A stretch of 64,000 nt of DNA, taken from the NCBI RefSeq assembly GCF_004343705.1, contig NZ_SKFH01000015.1, positions 24,987-88,986 of the forward strand. The letters run 5' to 3'. Origin of the DNA: Flaviaesturariibacter aridisoli. Its GTDB lineage: Bacteria > Bacteroidota > Bacteroidia > Chitinophagales > Chitinophagaceae. Positions 45,036-53,317 of the stretch are shown here, one piece after another. The notes under the pieces are model-generated. The model saw nothing but the letters and a program-made list of their open reading frames with translations, had not been told where the DNA came from and did no database searches. A program made the translations under genes and the position numbers. How positions within the stretch are numbered: the first letter of the stretch is position 1; the number at the start of each line of letters is the position of its first letter.

Positions 45036-45831
45036 TGAAATAGTCGCCGACCGAGCGCCAGGGCCAACGATGCGCCCAACGATCTTCCCAACGCTGCAAC
45101 AGGTGCAGGAGACGCGGGAATCGTTTCGGGAAACGCTCGCGATAAGACGGGGGCACCAGCGTACATAAACCTTCAAGCTCCAAGACATTGAATTCAGCCC
45201 TGAGCGCTTTCCGTATAAATACGGGACGGTAATACCAGCACCGGAAACGCTGCCCTTCTACCTGTGCGCTCGCGCCTCCCCGGCTGAACCAGCGACGGGT
45301 AGCCGTTCGCCATTCGCCCTTGAGGAGCAGGAGGCTCTCCCATAGGCAAAAGGGCGGAATGACCACGACCGTAAGCAGGCCACCGGGACGCAGGAGGTCC
45401 GCCGCCGATTGCAGAACATCCGCCAGCCGGTCGGTGCAGTTAAGCCCGCCGAAGTTGGAAAAAACCAGGTCGAACGGGGCTTCGGGTGGCAGCGCGCGCA
45501 GGTCGTGATACGAACAATGCCTTGCCTCCAGGTGCCCGCAACCGTCCAAGCTAAAAGCTTTTTGCCGCAGCTGTGCAAGCATAGCTTCCGACACATCGGT
45601 GGCCAGCACCGAATGACCTTTCGATGAAAAATAAAGAGCATCCTCTCCGGTGCCGCAATTGAGTTCCAGGATACGGCTTGCAGGTGCCAGGTGTCGCTCC
45701 ACCTGCGCGCGCACCCGTGCCCGCTTGTAGGCGATGATAGGATTGCTGCCGTACAGCCCGTCAAAAAGCGGAGCCTGACGGCTAAACGCCTCGGCCGCCG
45801 GCTGCTCCGATATGGTTATTGCCCGGCTCAT
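45004..45831 (-). CDS. Class I SAM-dependent methyltransferase
   Basis: A 275-residue methyltransferase. The start at 45831 (MSRAITISEQPAAEAF) gives an ATGA overlap with the radical SAM gene; 33 further in-frame codons lie antisense to nothing coding but lack homology. SAM-binding motif I is ILELNCGTGEDALYFSSKGH, followed by VLATDVSEAMLAQL and FDLVFSNFGGLNC (motif IV region), then LLRPGGLLTVVVIP. The C-terminal about 80 residues form an extra lid. It is the last gene of a minus-strand operon with two radical SAM enzymes. Substrate unknown. Confidence 0.85.
   Translation of the reverse strand: MSRAITISEQPAAEAFSRQAPLFDGLYGSNPIIAYKRARVRAQVERHLAPASRILELNCGTGEDALYFSSKGHSVLATDVSEAMLAQLRQKAFSLDGCGHLEARHCSYHDLRALPPEAPFDLVFSNFGGLNCTDRLADVLQSAADLLRPGGLLTVVVIPPFCLWESLLLLKGEWRTATRRWFSRGGASAQVEGQRFRCWYYRPVFIRKALRAEFNVLELEGLCTLVPPSYRERFPKRFPRLLHLLQRWEDRWAHRWPWRSVGDYFIMTLQKRGGA
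45211..45224. repeat. Palindrome CCGTA-TAAA-TACGG
   Basis: An exact-arm copy in the methyltransferase gene; the minus strand reads PVFIRK. Confidence 0.75.
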
Positions 45832-47282
45832 AGGTTGCGCTGCAGGCGGTTTAACCGGATACGTTCGAGCCACAGTGCCGGCGCGAGGCGCAGCAGCGAA
45901 GCCACGCGGCGCAGGTTGGCCGGTTGCCACAGCGGCGCGCTTTCTGCTAACTGGCGACGGTGCCGCTGCTGCCGGTAGTGATGGTGCACAAAGCGATGCA
46001 GGCGGCGATAGAAAAGCGCCGTACGCTCATCGCGGTACATCAGCGACAGGTCGTCTGAATCGCGCCAGTTGGATTTTTCCCGAAGCTGCGCGCGGACCTT
46101 TTCGTAAAACAACGTACCCGGCAATGGATAGGAAACGGAGATCCCGATCTCGGCCGGCTGCAGCTCGTCGATCATCCGGATCGTAGCTTCGATGTCTTCC
46201 CTCTGTTCACCGAGGTACCCAAATTGAAGGAAGAAGCAGGGATCGATGCGGTGCCGCCGCAGCAGTGCCGTCGCTGCAGCGATCTGTGCCAGGGTGATGC
46301 CCTTGTCCATCGCGTCGAGGATCGCCTGCGAACCGCTTTCGGCACCCATCCACACGGTGGCGCAACCGGCGCGGGCAAGTGCCTCCACGTAGTCGGGTTG
46401 CACCAGCAGGTCGGCGCGCGATTGTATCTTGAAGGGGATGCGGAGCCCTTCCTGTTCCAGGAGCGAGGCAAAAGCCGCAACCCACCCGGGCTTGAGACCG
46501 AAGATGTCGTCGCAGAACCAGATATGATCCACCGCTGCCTGGGTGCGCAGCCGGGCGATCTCGGCAACCACCTGCTGCGGTGAGCGCACGTTATAGCGGT
46601 TCCCATAAATCGGCTTCGCACACCAATTGCATTTATACGGACAACCCCTCGTGGTGGCGATGTTGACTGAAAAATAACCGCTGCTCTTTAGCCATGCAGA
46701 ACGATAAGGTGCGAAGTCGACAAGATCCCAGGCGGGGAAAGGCAGGCGGTCAAGATCGCGCAGAACGGGCCGGGGCGCGGTTTTCACCACGCCTTCCGCG
46801 TCGCCGAACACCAGCCCTGCGATCGTGCGTAGTGCCGGCGCAGCTTCCTGAAGGGCGTTGACCAGCTCGAGGAGGGTTTGCTCCCCTTCGCCCACGATTA
46901 CGTAATCGGCACCAGCCTCCAGGTATTGCACGAAATGATCGGTCGCATCCGAGCTGTGCACGATCACCGTACAACCCTGTGCCTGCGCGGCGGCGATCAT
47001 TTCGAAAGCGGCGGCGCGCATGTTGGTGAGGCACATCTTCGTGAGGTAATTGAAGCCATCGTCGTACAAAACAACGATACGCGGGCCGGCGTCGGCAAGC
47101 ACCTGGCCGAACCGCCCTACGCCCTGCTCGAAGGTGACGTCGTGCAGCGATACCGCATGGCCCGCGCTGCGCAGCAGCGCCGCCGCGTACAGCGTGCCGA
47201 GCGGCGCGTAGGGCTGCTGCAGCTTCCATTGCTTCGGGTCGAGGCGCAGGTAGTACGAATGGGTGAATAGTATCGGGCTCAT
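45828..47282 (-). CDS. Radical SAM protein with B12-binding-like N-domain, copy 1
   Basis: A 484-residue protein, ATGA-coupled at both ends. Residues about 20-150 have a Rossmann B12-binding-like fold (APLGTLYAAALLRSAGHAVS ... ADYVIVGEGEQTLLELVNAL), without the classical DxHxxG cobalamin-ligand motif. The 4Fe-4S cluster motif is RGCPYKCNWC with C214, C218 and C221, followed by FCDDIFGLKPGWV and GAESGSQAILDAMDKGIT, typical of this radical SAM group. It belongs to the class that methylates or rearranges unactivated carbons. Neighbours are methyltransferases and a second radical SAM gene. Substrate unknown, possibly a lipid or glycan carrier. Confidence 0.88.
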   Translation of the reverse strand: MSPILFTHSYYLRLDPKQWKLQQPYAPLGTLYAAALLRSAGHAVSLHDVTFEQGVGRFGQVLADAGPRIVVLYDDGFNYLTKMCLTNMRAAAFEMIAAAQAQGCTVIVHSSDATDHFVQYLEAGADYVIVGEGEQTLLELVNALQEAAPALRTIAGLVFGDAEGVVKTAPRPVLRDLDRLPFPAWDLVDFAPYRSAWLKSSGYFSVNIATTRGCPYKCNWCAKPIYGNRYNVRSPQQVVAEIARLRTQAAVDHIWFCDDIFGLKPGWVAAFASLLEQEGLRIPFKIQSRADLLVQPDYVEALARAGCATVWMGAESGSQAILDAMDKGITLAQIAAATALLRRHRIDPCFFLQFGYLGEQREDIEATIRMIDELQPAEIGISVSYPLPGTLFYEKVRAQLREKSNWRDSDDLSLMYRDERTALFYRRLHRFVHHHYRQQRHRRQLAESAPLWQPANLRRVASLLRLAPALWLERIRLNRLQRNL

Positions 47283-47974
47283 GAGGGACGTTCGATTTGG
47301 ATCCATGGAAATACGGTACCACCCAGGCGCCGAAGCCGGTCGCTGAACGGATTGCACAAGCGGAAGTGGTAGGCGTCGAGTTCTTCGAAACTGTGATGCT
47401 GGTAGTAGCGCTCCATCGTAACGGCGTTCTGGCGGGCAAAATAAGCGGCACTGCGGTCGCGGGCAGCGGCGCGCTTTTGCGTCGGGTAAAAATGCGTATC
47501 GATGATGTGTACCGAACCACCGCGCACAAGGCGGCGGAAACAGGCGTCCAGCAACGCCGGCACGCCGGAGAAATATTGAAAGGAAGCGGCGAAAAGAATG
47601 CAATCGAAGCTGCCGGCACTAAGGTCCTCCAGCGTTGTTTGCCGGTACGAAAGGTTCGGGCGCACGAAGAGACGCCGGGCCTGCCCGAGCTCGGGACCGT
47701 TGATGTCGATGCCCAGCACCTCGGTGCCGGGAAGCAGCGACAGGTAGTGCGACAGCCAGCCGTTGCCGCAGCCTACTTCCAGCAGGCGCAACGGCGTGCG
47801 CTGCCCCAGGTAATGCCGCAACCGCCGGGCAGACCGGGCACGCAACCGCCATTCGGAAGCATGTGCGCCGCCTCGCGGCATATGCGGCAGGCAGCGCACC
47901 CACTCATCGGGATACACACGGCCTTCGCTTCCGCGCAGCTTCAGGTATTCGGCAACAAAACCACACTCAGGCAT
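47279..47974 (-). CDS. Class I SAM-dependent methyltransferase
   Basis: A 231-residue protein. The start at 47974 (MPECGFVAEYLKLRG) is chosen because it gives an 8 nt overlap with the upstream gene; an ATG at 48016 would overlap by 50 nt. SAM-binding motif I is LRLLEVGCGNGWLSHYLSLL, with VLGIDINGPELGQAR and FDCILFAASFQYFSG as motifs II-IV, and a post-motif region RRLVRGGSVHIIDTHFYP. It is the third gene of the six-gene operon and is coupled to the first radical SAM copy by ATGA. Substrate unknown. Confidence 0.85.
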   Translation of the reverse strand: MPECGFVAEYLKLRGSEGRVYPDEWVRCLPHMPRGGAHASEWRLRARSARRLRHYLGQRTPLRLLEVGCGNGWLSHYLSLLPGTEVLGIDINGPELGQARRLFVRPNLSYRQTTLEDLSAGSFDCILFAASFQYFSGVPALLDACFRRLVRGGSVHIIDTHFYPTQKRAAARDRSAAYFARQNAVTMERYYQHHSFEELDAYHFRLCNPFSDRLRRLGGTVFPWIQIERPS

Positions 47975-48641
47975 CGGCAGCTGTTTTTTCAATCCGGTAA
48001 ATAAGATGGGTTTCAATGAAGTTGCGCCGGCGTTGCACGCAACGAAGGGTGAAGCCGTTGTGCCCGGCCAGGCGATGGATCATTTCCAGGTCGCAGTCGT
48101 CGCTGAGCACCATCAGCACCTCGCTGTCGGGAAAGAGGTGTGGGCCCAGCTGCGCAAACAGGCGGGCAAAGTATTCGCCTTTCGGGCCGCAATACCAGGC
48201 CTGCTCACGTTCATTGCGTGCTGCGCGCTTGTAGTAGGGCGGGTTGATGGCGATGAGGCTGAAACGCTCACCGGTCAGCGAGCCGAAGAGATCGGAACGG
48301 CGTATGTTGAGCGAAACATCGTTGGCAGCTGCATTCCGCTGCAACTGCCCCAGCGCGATCTCATTGATATCCGTCGCCGTTACCTCCGAGCCCTGCTGTG
48401 CCAGCGCGATCGCAATGAGCCCGCTGCCTGCGCCAAGCTCCAGCGCCGTACGTCCGCGCAGGGGCAACGTGCAGAGGTAGCGCAGCAGCATTTTCGTACT
48501 CGAAAAAAAGCCGGGGTGAAATACCTGTGGCGGCACCTGCAGCACGATGTTGCGGTAGCAGTAGGTGCGCGTACTGGACAGGTACCGAACCAGTGCGGGC
48601 CGTACGGAGATCGAAACCAGGTATTTGACTACGCGACGCAA
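47967..48641 (-). CDS. Methyltransferase with NPPY motif (HemK/PrmC-like)
   Basis: A 224-residue protein. It has LRGRTALELGAGSGLIAIAL (motif I), VTATDINEIALGQL and the N6-adenine/glutamine-type active-site motif LIAINPPYYKR, as in HemK/PrmC or RsmC-like methyltransferases that modify amide or amine nitrogens. The N-terminal about 45 residues (QVPPQVFHPGFFSSTKMLLR) are also in the style of this group. It lies 27 bp after the second radical SAM gene. Its linkage here is unusual for a translation-factor methyltransferase, so a specialised substrate is possible (inference). Confidence 0.82.
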   Translation of the reverse strand: MRRVVKYLVSISVRPALVRYLSSTRTYCYRNIVLQVPPQVFHPGFFSSTKMLLRYLCTLPLRGRTALELGAGSGLIAIALAQQGSEVTATDINEIALGQLQRNAAANDVSLNIRRSDLFGSLTGERFSLIAINPPYYKRAARNEREQAWYCGPKGEYFARLFAQLGPHLFPDSEVLMVLSDDCDLEMIHRLAGHNGFTLRCVQRRRNFIETHLIYRIEKTAADA

Positions 48642-48668
48642 GATCAGTATGGGGTTTGGAGTTGATGG

Positions 48669-50174
48669 TTAGAAGCCTTCGATTTCGGGCCGGCGGTATT
48701 TCCAGAGCCTTTGCAGGACTTTCAGCTCGTAGGGCATCTTATACAGACCCGATCGGTAGCGCAACGCGGCCACCGAGCGCATGACCCGTCGCTTCAGCGG
48801 AGACATCCGCACATCCGACACGGTGGGATAATAGCCGTTCAGCACGGTTTCGAAATCCTTGATCCTGTCGATCATCTCCGGGGTGAGCCAGGGCGTCAGC
48901 GGGTTCTTGCGGAGGTCGAAGGAAGCCCAGGCGGGTGCGATCCAGTCTTCGAGCTTTTCGGGAAAACGAAAGCCCTGGGCCTGCGCCTCGCGGTACAATT
49001 GCGTTCCTTCCACGGCCACCGGGCTGTACACGTAGATCACGATCTCGGTGCGCGGGTTGATCTCTTTAATAGCCCGGATAAAAGCAATGTCTTCATCGAT
49101 CTGCTTCATCACTGCCTCCGGCGTCGGGCCGGGGGTGCCGAGCACGAATGAGTATTCGGGAATGATGTCGAAGCGCGCCATGCGTGCGGCGAATTCCTTG
49201 ATCTGCGCCCCCGTTTGCGTGCCGCCCTTGTCCATTCGCTTCAACACCTCGTCGTTTCCGGTTTCCGCGCCGAAGAAGATCATCTTGCAGCCGGAGTCGC
49301 GCATGAGCGCCAGCGTCTCGTCCGAATACCGATGAATGGTGTCGATGCGGCCTTCGCCCCACCAGCTGATGCCCTCCGGGGCGATGAGGCGCGCGAAAGC
49401 GGCCGTGCGTTTTTCCGATACAAAAAAGTTGTTGTCGTGAAACTCGATGGCATTGCCGCCCCAGCGCCCGCGGAGCAGCTTGATGTCGGCGTAGATCCGC
49501 TCGGCGCTCTTCCCCGACCAGCGCGCATTGTAAATGGGCACCACGGCGCAGAACGCACACTTGAACGGACACCCGATGCTCGAGTGGTAAGCGATCGTCT
49601 TGCTGCCGAGGCAAGTTTTGCCGAGGTAGCGACCGAGCGGGTAATACCCGTCGAGCTTTTCATAGGGCAGGTCAGGCAGCGCGTCCTGGTCGTATAGCTC
49701 GTCTTTGCGGGTGCGCACGATGCCCCCTTCTTTCCCGTAGATCAGGTTGGGCACCTGCTCCCAGGAGCTGCCGTTTGTCAGGGCGTCGAGCAGGGCGGGA
49801 AAGCACTTGTCGCCGGGGCCGCTCACCACGAAATCCACGTAGCCCGAGCCAAGCACGGCCTGGGGCTGGTTGGACGGAAAGTAGCCGCCCCACACCGTAT
49901 GGATGCCGGGATAGTGCGCGCGTATGTCGCGCGTGATGGGAATGGCTTGCTGGAGTTGCGGGCCGGGCATCACGGTGCAGGCGAAGAACCCAAAGCCGCC
50001 CCTTTCCAGGTAGTCGAAGATGCGCGCTGCCGGATCGGCTTCACAGTTGCCGTCCACGATCACGTACTCATAGCGACCTTCGATCGAAGCGGCGATACTC
50101 AGGATCGAGTTAGGTATGCGGGGCTTTGAGCGGGCACTGCGGGGATTGAATAAAAGGACTTTGGGGCGCGTCAC
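48669..50174 (-). CDS. Radical SAM protein with B12-binding-like N-domain, copy 2
   Basis: A 501-residue protein. The start is GTG at 50174 (VTRPKVLLFNPRSARSKPRI), 14 bp after the upstream gene; the longer frame has no homology. Residues about 1-150 form a B12-binding-like Rossmann domain (YEYVIVDGNCEADPAARI, HTVWGGYFPSNQPQ). The cluster motif is SIGCPFKCAFC with C202, C206 and C209; downstream are EFHDNNFFVSEKRT, FFGAETGNDEVLKRMDKGG and SFVLGTPGPTPE. It is paralogous in layout to copy 1. Likely acts on the same product or pathway as the neighbouring methyltransferases. Chemistry unknown. Confidence 0.88.
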   Translation of the reverse strand: MTRPKVLLFNPRSARSKPRIPNSILSIAASIEGRYEYVIVDGNCEADPAARIFDYLERGGFGFFACTVMPGPQLQQAIPITRDIRAHYPGIHTVWGGYFPSNQPQAVLGSGYVDFVVSGPGDKCFPALLDALTNGSSWEQVPNLIYGKEGGIVRTRKDELYDQDALPDLPYEKLDGYYPLGRYLGKTCLGSKTIAYHSSIGCPFKCAFCAVVPIYNARWSGKSAERIYADIKLLRGRWGGNAIEFHDNNFFVSEKRTAAFARLIAPEGISWWGEGRIDTIHRYSDETLALMRDSGCKMIFFGAETGNDEVLKRMDKGGTQTGAQIKEFAARMARFDIIPEYSFVLGTPGPTPEAVMKQIDEDIAFIRAIKEINPRTEIVIYVYSPVAVEGTQLYREAQAQGFRFPEKLEDWIAPAWASFDLRKNPLTPWLTPEMIDRIKDFETVLNGYYPTVSDVRMSPLKRRVMRSVAALRYRSGLYKMPYELKVLQRLWKYRRPEIEGF

Positions 50175-50188
50175 AGGGGTACATACGA

Positions 50189-51133
50189 TCAGCGCGTCAA
50201 ATAGTTGCCTGCGTGGCCATGGCGCAGGCGCCAGGTGGCATAAGCGGCATGCACATGGGCGAGGTGGCCCGGATGGTGTCCCGACCGCTCTGCCGCTACG
50301 TCGAAGAGAAGCAGGCGATGAATACCCGCATCCTGTGCTTCCCGCAACCGCAGGTGCCGCAACCAGGCGGCGCCCTCCGGTACCGGCAACCCGCAAAAGG
50401 TACCGGAAAAAGGAAGCTCCTCGGCCGGCCGCAATGAGCGCATGTGGTTCTTGCCCAAACTATAGACGAGCCCGGCCTGCGCGGGCGACATCTGCGCCAG
50501 GAGCAACCCGCCGGCTTCTTCCACCTGCGCGCAGGCTTTCCCGCCGATGCGGAGTGAAATCAGGTACCGGTTGTTGCCGACCGGCCCGTGCAGGTCGGTG
50601 GGGAACAGGTTGCAACCTCCTTCGCTACACACTGAAATGAGACAAACGCTGCGCGGCAAAGCATAGGTTACCTGCACCTGCTGGTAACGATTCCCGGGCA
50701 GGTGCACATTGCCGGCTTCACCTTGGCGGAGGTTGTTGAACGCGTCGAGACTGTAGCGTTTCCAGAAGGGAAGCAGGCGGTGCCGCACGCGGATGCCTTC
50801 GTAGAGCAAGTAGGAATCAGATGTTTGCGGAAAGAGCCGCAGTTCCAACGTAGCAAGCACCGCATCACCGGGTGCTCGTTCGCCCGGAACACAGGGTCTG
50901 TTGCAGAAGAGCAATGTGCGCTGCGGCGGCGGATCCGCACCGGGCGGAAAGGCCAGCAGCAGCGGGCTGTAGCCGACGAGGCTATGGCGTCGTGTGACAT
51001 CGGCGTGCACGCGGCCCGCGCGCACGTCGTAAACAAATAGTGTGTCGGCAAAGGTCTCCGCATCCACACAGAGGTACTCCTGCGCAAACGGCAGGCGGGC
51101 CGCCCGTCTCCATATTTTTGAAACGATGTTCAT
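50189..51133 (-). CDS. Flavin-reductase-like split-barrel protein
   Basis: A 314-residue protein. The start at 51133 (MNIVSKIWRRAARLPFAQ) is chosen; 17 more in-frame codons reach into the divergent gene. The central part, ALPRSVCLISVCSEGGCNLF and TDLHGPVGNNRYLISLRIGG, then LVYSLGKNHMRSLRP, fits the FMN-binding split-barrel/flavin reductase family, although the first 150 residues do not match it. It is the first gene of the six-gene minus operon with the radical SAM enzymes and could supply electrons or bind a flavin for them (inference). Identification is moderate only. Confidence 0.5.
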   Translation of the reverse strand: MNIVSKIWRRAARLPFAQEYLCVDAETFADTLFVYDVRAGRVHADVTRRHSLVGYSPLLLAFPPGADPPPQRTLLFCNRPCVPGERAPGDAVLATLELRLFPQTSDSYLLYEGIRVRHRLLPFWKRYSLDAFNNLRQGEAGNVHLPGNRYQQVQVTYALPRSVCLISVCSEGGCNLFPTDLHGPVGNNRYLISLRIGGKACAQVEEAGGLLLAQMSPAQAGLVYSLGKNHMRSLRPAEELPFSGTFCGLPVPEGAAWLRHLRLREAQDAGIHRLLLFDVAAERSGHHPGHLAHVHAAYATWRLRHGHAGNYLTR

Positions 51134-51176
51134 ATGTGACAACCGGCAGCCATCGGCCACCGTATTCATTACCATC

Positions 51177-52298
51177 ATGCGCATTCTCAGCAGCGGCTAC
51201 CACGCCACCCTTTCGTACAGCGACCCGCAAGCCTGGCTGCAGCGTATCGATTTCTATACCGGCATCCTCGAGGCGCTCGCTACAAACCACGAGGTGCACA
51301 GCATCGAACACATAAACGCCCGGACCAGTCTGCAGCAAGCGGGCGTACACTACCACTTCCGTTCGCTGTCGTCCCAACGCTTTCCCTGGTCCGGCCACCG
51401 CTTTATCCGCAGCCTGCGCCCCGACCTTGTACTGGTTAATGGCGTCAGCTTTCCGCTGCAGGTGTTGCAGCTGCGGGCGGCGTTAGGCCAGGGGCCGCGC
51501 ATCCTGCTGTGGCACCGCGATGAACTCCCTGCCCCGGGCTGGCGCGGGCGCCTGCAGGCAATGGCGGACCGCGCGGTGGATGGCTACCTGTTCACATCAC
51601 CCGGTAATGTGGCGCCCTGGGTGGCGCGTGGCATCATACCGGCTTCCAAAGTACACTACCTGCTCCATGGGTCATCCGTATTTCTACCGGGCAGCCGTGC
51701 TGAAGCGAGGCAAATGCTCGGCGTACCCATCGACGTGCCCCTGTTTCTTTGGGTAGGACGCCTCGACGCGAACAAGGACCCGCATACGGTGCTGCGGGCT
51801 TTCTCGGCGCTGCTGCAGGAGGCGCCGCAGGCAAAGCTCGCGATGGCCTTCGGCGGCGGCCCCCTGGAAGCGGAGCTGCGCGCAATTGTTGCCGGCGACC
51901 CGAAGCTTTCCGGCGCGGTGCAGCTGCTCGGCACCCTGCCGCACCGCGACCTGGAGCCCTGGTACCGTGCCGCTGGCTTTTTCGTCAGCGCCTCGCACTA
52001 CGAGGGCGGCGGTATTGCCTTTTGCGAAGCCCTCTCCTGCGGCTGCATCCCGGTCTACACGGGCATTCCATCGCTCCGACAACTGGCCGGCCCCTGCGGG
52101 GTTTCCTTTCCACCGGGTGACGCCGCGGCCCTGCATCAGGCACTCCGTCAGGCATTGCGTCTCGATACAACGGCACAGCGAACCGCTGTGCTGGAACGGT
52201 TTCAGGAACACTTTTCCTTCACCGCCATCGCAAGGGGACTACTCCAATTCGTGGAGGATCCCGCACCGATGCCAGCAGCGAACAAAGCGATCCATTGA
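51177..52298 (+). CDS. Family 4 glycosyltransferase
   Basis: A 373-residue GT-B enzyme; start ATG at 51177 (MRILSSGYHATLSYSDPQAW), 43 bp from the divergent start of the split-barrel gene. The C-terminal lobe has LFLWVGRLDANKDPHTVLRA and SASHYEGGGIAFCEALSCGC, the E-x7-E motif region. It stands alone on the plus strand between two minus-strand operons. Its 3' end overlaps the convergent glycosyltransferase gene by 97 nt, which is unusually long. Sugar and acceptor unknown. Confidence 0.88.
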   Translation: MRILSSGYHATLSYSDPQAWLQRIDFYTGILEALATNHEVHSIEHINARTSLQQAGVHYHFRSLSSQRFPWSGHRFIRSLRPDLVLVNGVSFPLQVLQLRAALGQGPRILLWHRDELPAPGWRGRLQAMADRAVDGYLFTSPGNVAPWVARGIIPASKVHYLLHGSSVFLPGSRAEARQMLGVPIDVPLFLWVGRLDANKDPHTVLRAFSALLQEAPQAKLAMAFGGGPLEAELRAIVAGDPKLSGAVQLLGTLPHRDLEPWYRAAGFFVSASHYEGGGIAFCEALSCGCIPVYTGIPSLRQLAGPCGVSFPPGDAAALHQALRQALRLDTTAQRTAVLERFQEHFSFTAIARGLLQFVEDPAPMPAANKAIH

Positions 52299-53317
52299 TG
52301 CGCTGTGTCGTCGATGGAAAAACGTTGCGGCGGTATACCGTTTTCCGACAACCAAGCTCCCACCAATTGCTGCAGGGCATCTTCTGTGCAGCCGGTCTGC
52401 CAAAAACGCCTGTCCTCCCCACCGGGGCTGCAGCAGCTGACGACGGGTGTACCTACGGTGAGGGCCTCCTGGCACACACCCGAGTAGCCCTCGTATTCCG
52501 ATGGATGCAACAATACCCGAGCCTGCGCCATCAGGCGCAACACGGCGGCGTGCGGCAATTCACCGGCAAAGAGCAAGTGACCAGAAAGGCCGAGCGCCTC
52601 CACCTGCCTGCGCAGCGCACATTCCTCCGGACCCGCGCCGGCAATAACAGCACGCAGTCCGGGCCGCCCTGCCTGCAGCCGGCCGACGATCCGTATAAAT
52701 ACGGTCCATCGCTTTAGCGGGATGAGTGAGCCGACGCCCAGTATGTCGATCGTACGAGACGTATCCGTAACTCTTTGAAAGGGCTCTACCCCGGGTGAAA
52801 TAACATGCGCCGGGCGGATCCCGTGATGCTGCGCAAAGGTGGCGCGCAACGATTCTGACAACGCCACTAACGCACCTGCCGGCAGTCGAAGGCGGCGTGG
52901 CCAGGGGTTTGCGGCACGCGCGTCCTGCCCGAGCAGCCAGCAAAAATGCTGCAAACCGTGGCAATGTGCAAAGCGGTTGCCCAGTGCTGCGGCCTCTCCA
53001 TACCAACAAGACACGATGCCCCTGATGTGGTATTCCTGGTGCAGTGCGTCGAGGCAGCGATACACCGAGCGCGCCCGTTGCCAGCGGCGAAGATGACCAC
53101 GATTTCGTCCGTTGAAGGGATAAACGTCTGCTCCGAAAACCCGGTACCGCCCATCATGGACCGGGTAATGCAGGGCCAGTACCGCCACGGTACAACCGGG
53201 CGCGAGGCGGAGCCAGGCGCGCACCAGCGCCTGCTGCAACGGCAGGCAGGAGCTGTCGTCTTCAGAGGCTGCGAAGCCGGGCGTGATCAGTACGATCAGG
53301 TTGCGCTTGTTTTCCAT
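52202..53317 (-). CDS. Family 4 glycosyltransferase
   Basis: A 371-residue GT-B protein. It begins RNLIVLITPGFAASEDDSSC and has ILGVGSLIPLKRWTVFIRIV and LLHPSEYEGYSGVCQEALTV (E-x7-E type). It overlaps the upstream ABC exporter gene by 56 nt and the convergent GT4 by 97 nt, so it is squeezed from both sides; the reading frame is intact through both overlaps. The palindrome at 52691 lies inside it (minus reads TVFIRI). It probably adds a sugar to the product carried by the ABC exporter (inference). Confidence 0.87.
   Translation of the reverse strand: MENKRNLIVLITPGFAASEDDSSCLPLQQALVRAWLRLAPGCTVAVLALHYPVHDGRYRVFGADVYPFNGRNRGHLRRWQRARSVYRCLDALHQEYHIRGIVSCWYGEAAALGNRFAHCHGLQHFCWLLGQDARAANPWPRRLRLPAGALVALSESLRATFAQHHGIRPAHVISPGVEPFQRVTDTSRTIDILGVGSLIPLKRWTVFIRIVGRLQAGRPGLRAVIAGAGPEECALRRQVEALGLSGHLLFAGELPHAAVLRLMAQARVLLHPSEYEGYSGVCQEALTVGTPVVSCCSPGGEDRRFWQTGCTEDALQQLVGAWLSENGIPPQRFSIDDTAHQWIALFAAGIGAGSSTNWSSPLAMAVKEKCS
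52691..52704. repeat. Palindrome CCGTA-TAAA-TACGG
   Basis: An exact-arm copy in the GT4 gene, identical in centre to the copy at 45211. Confidence 0.75.
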
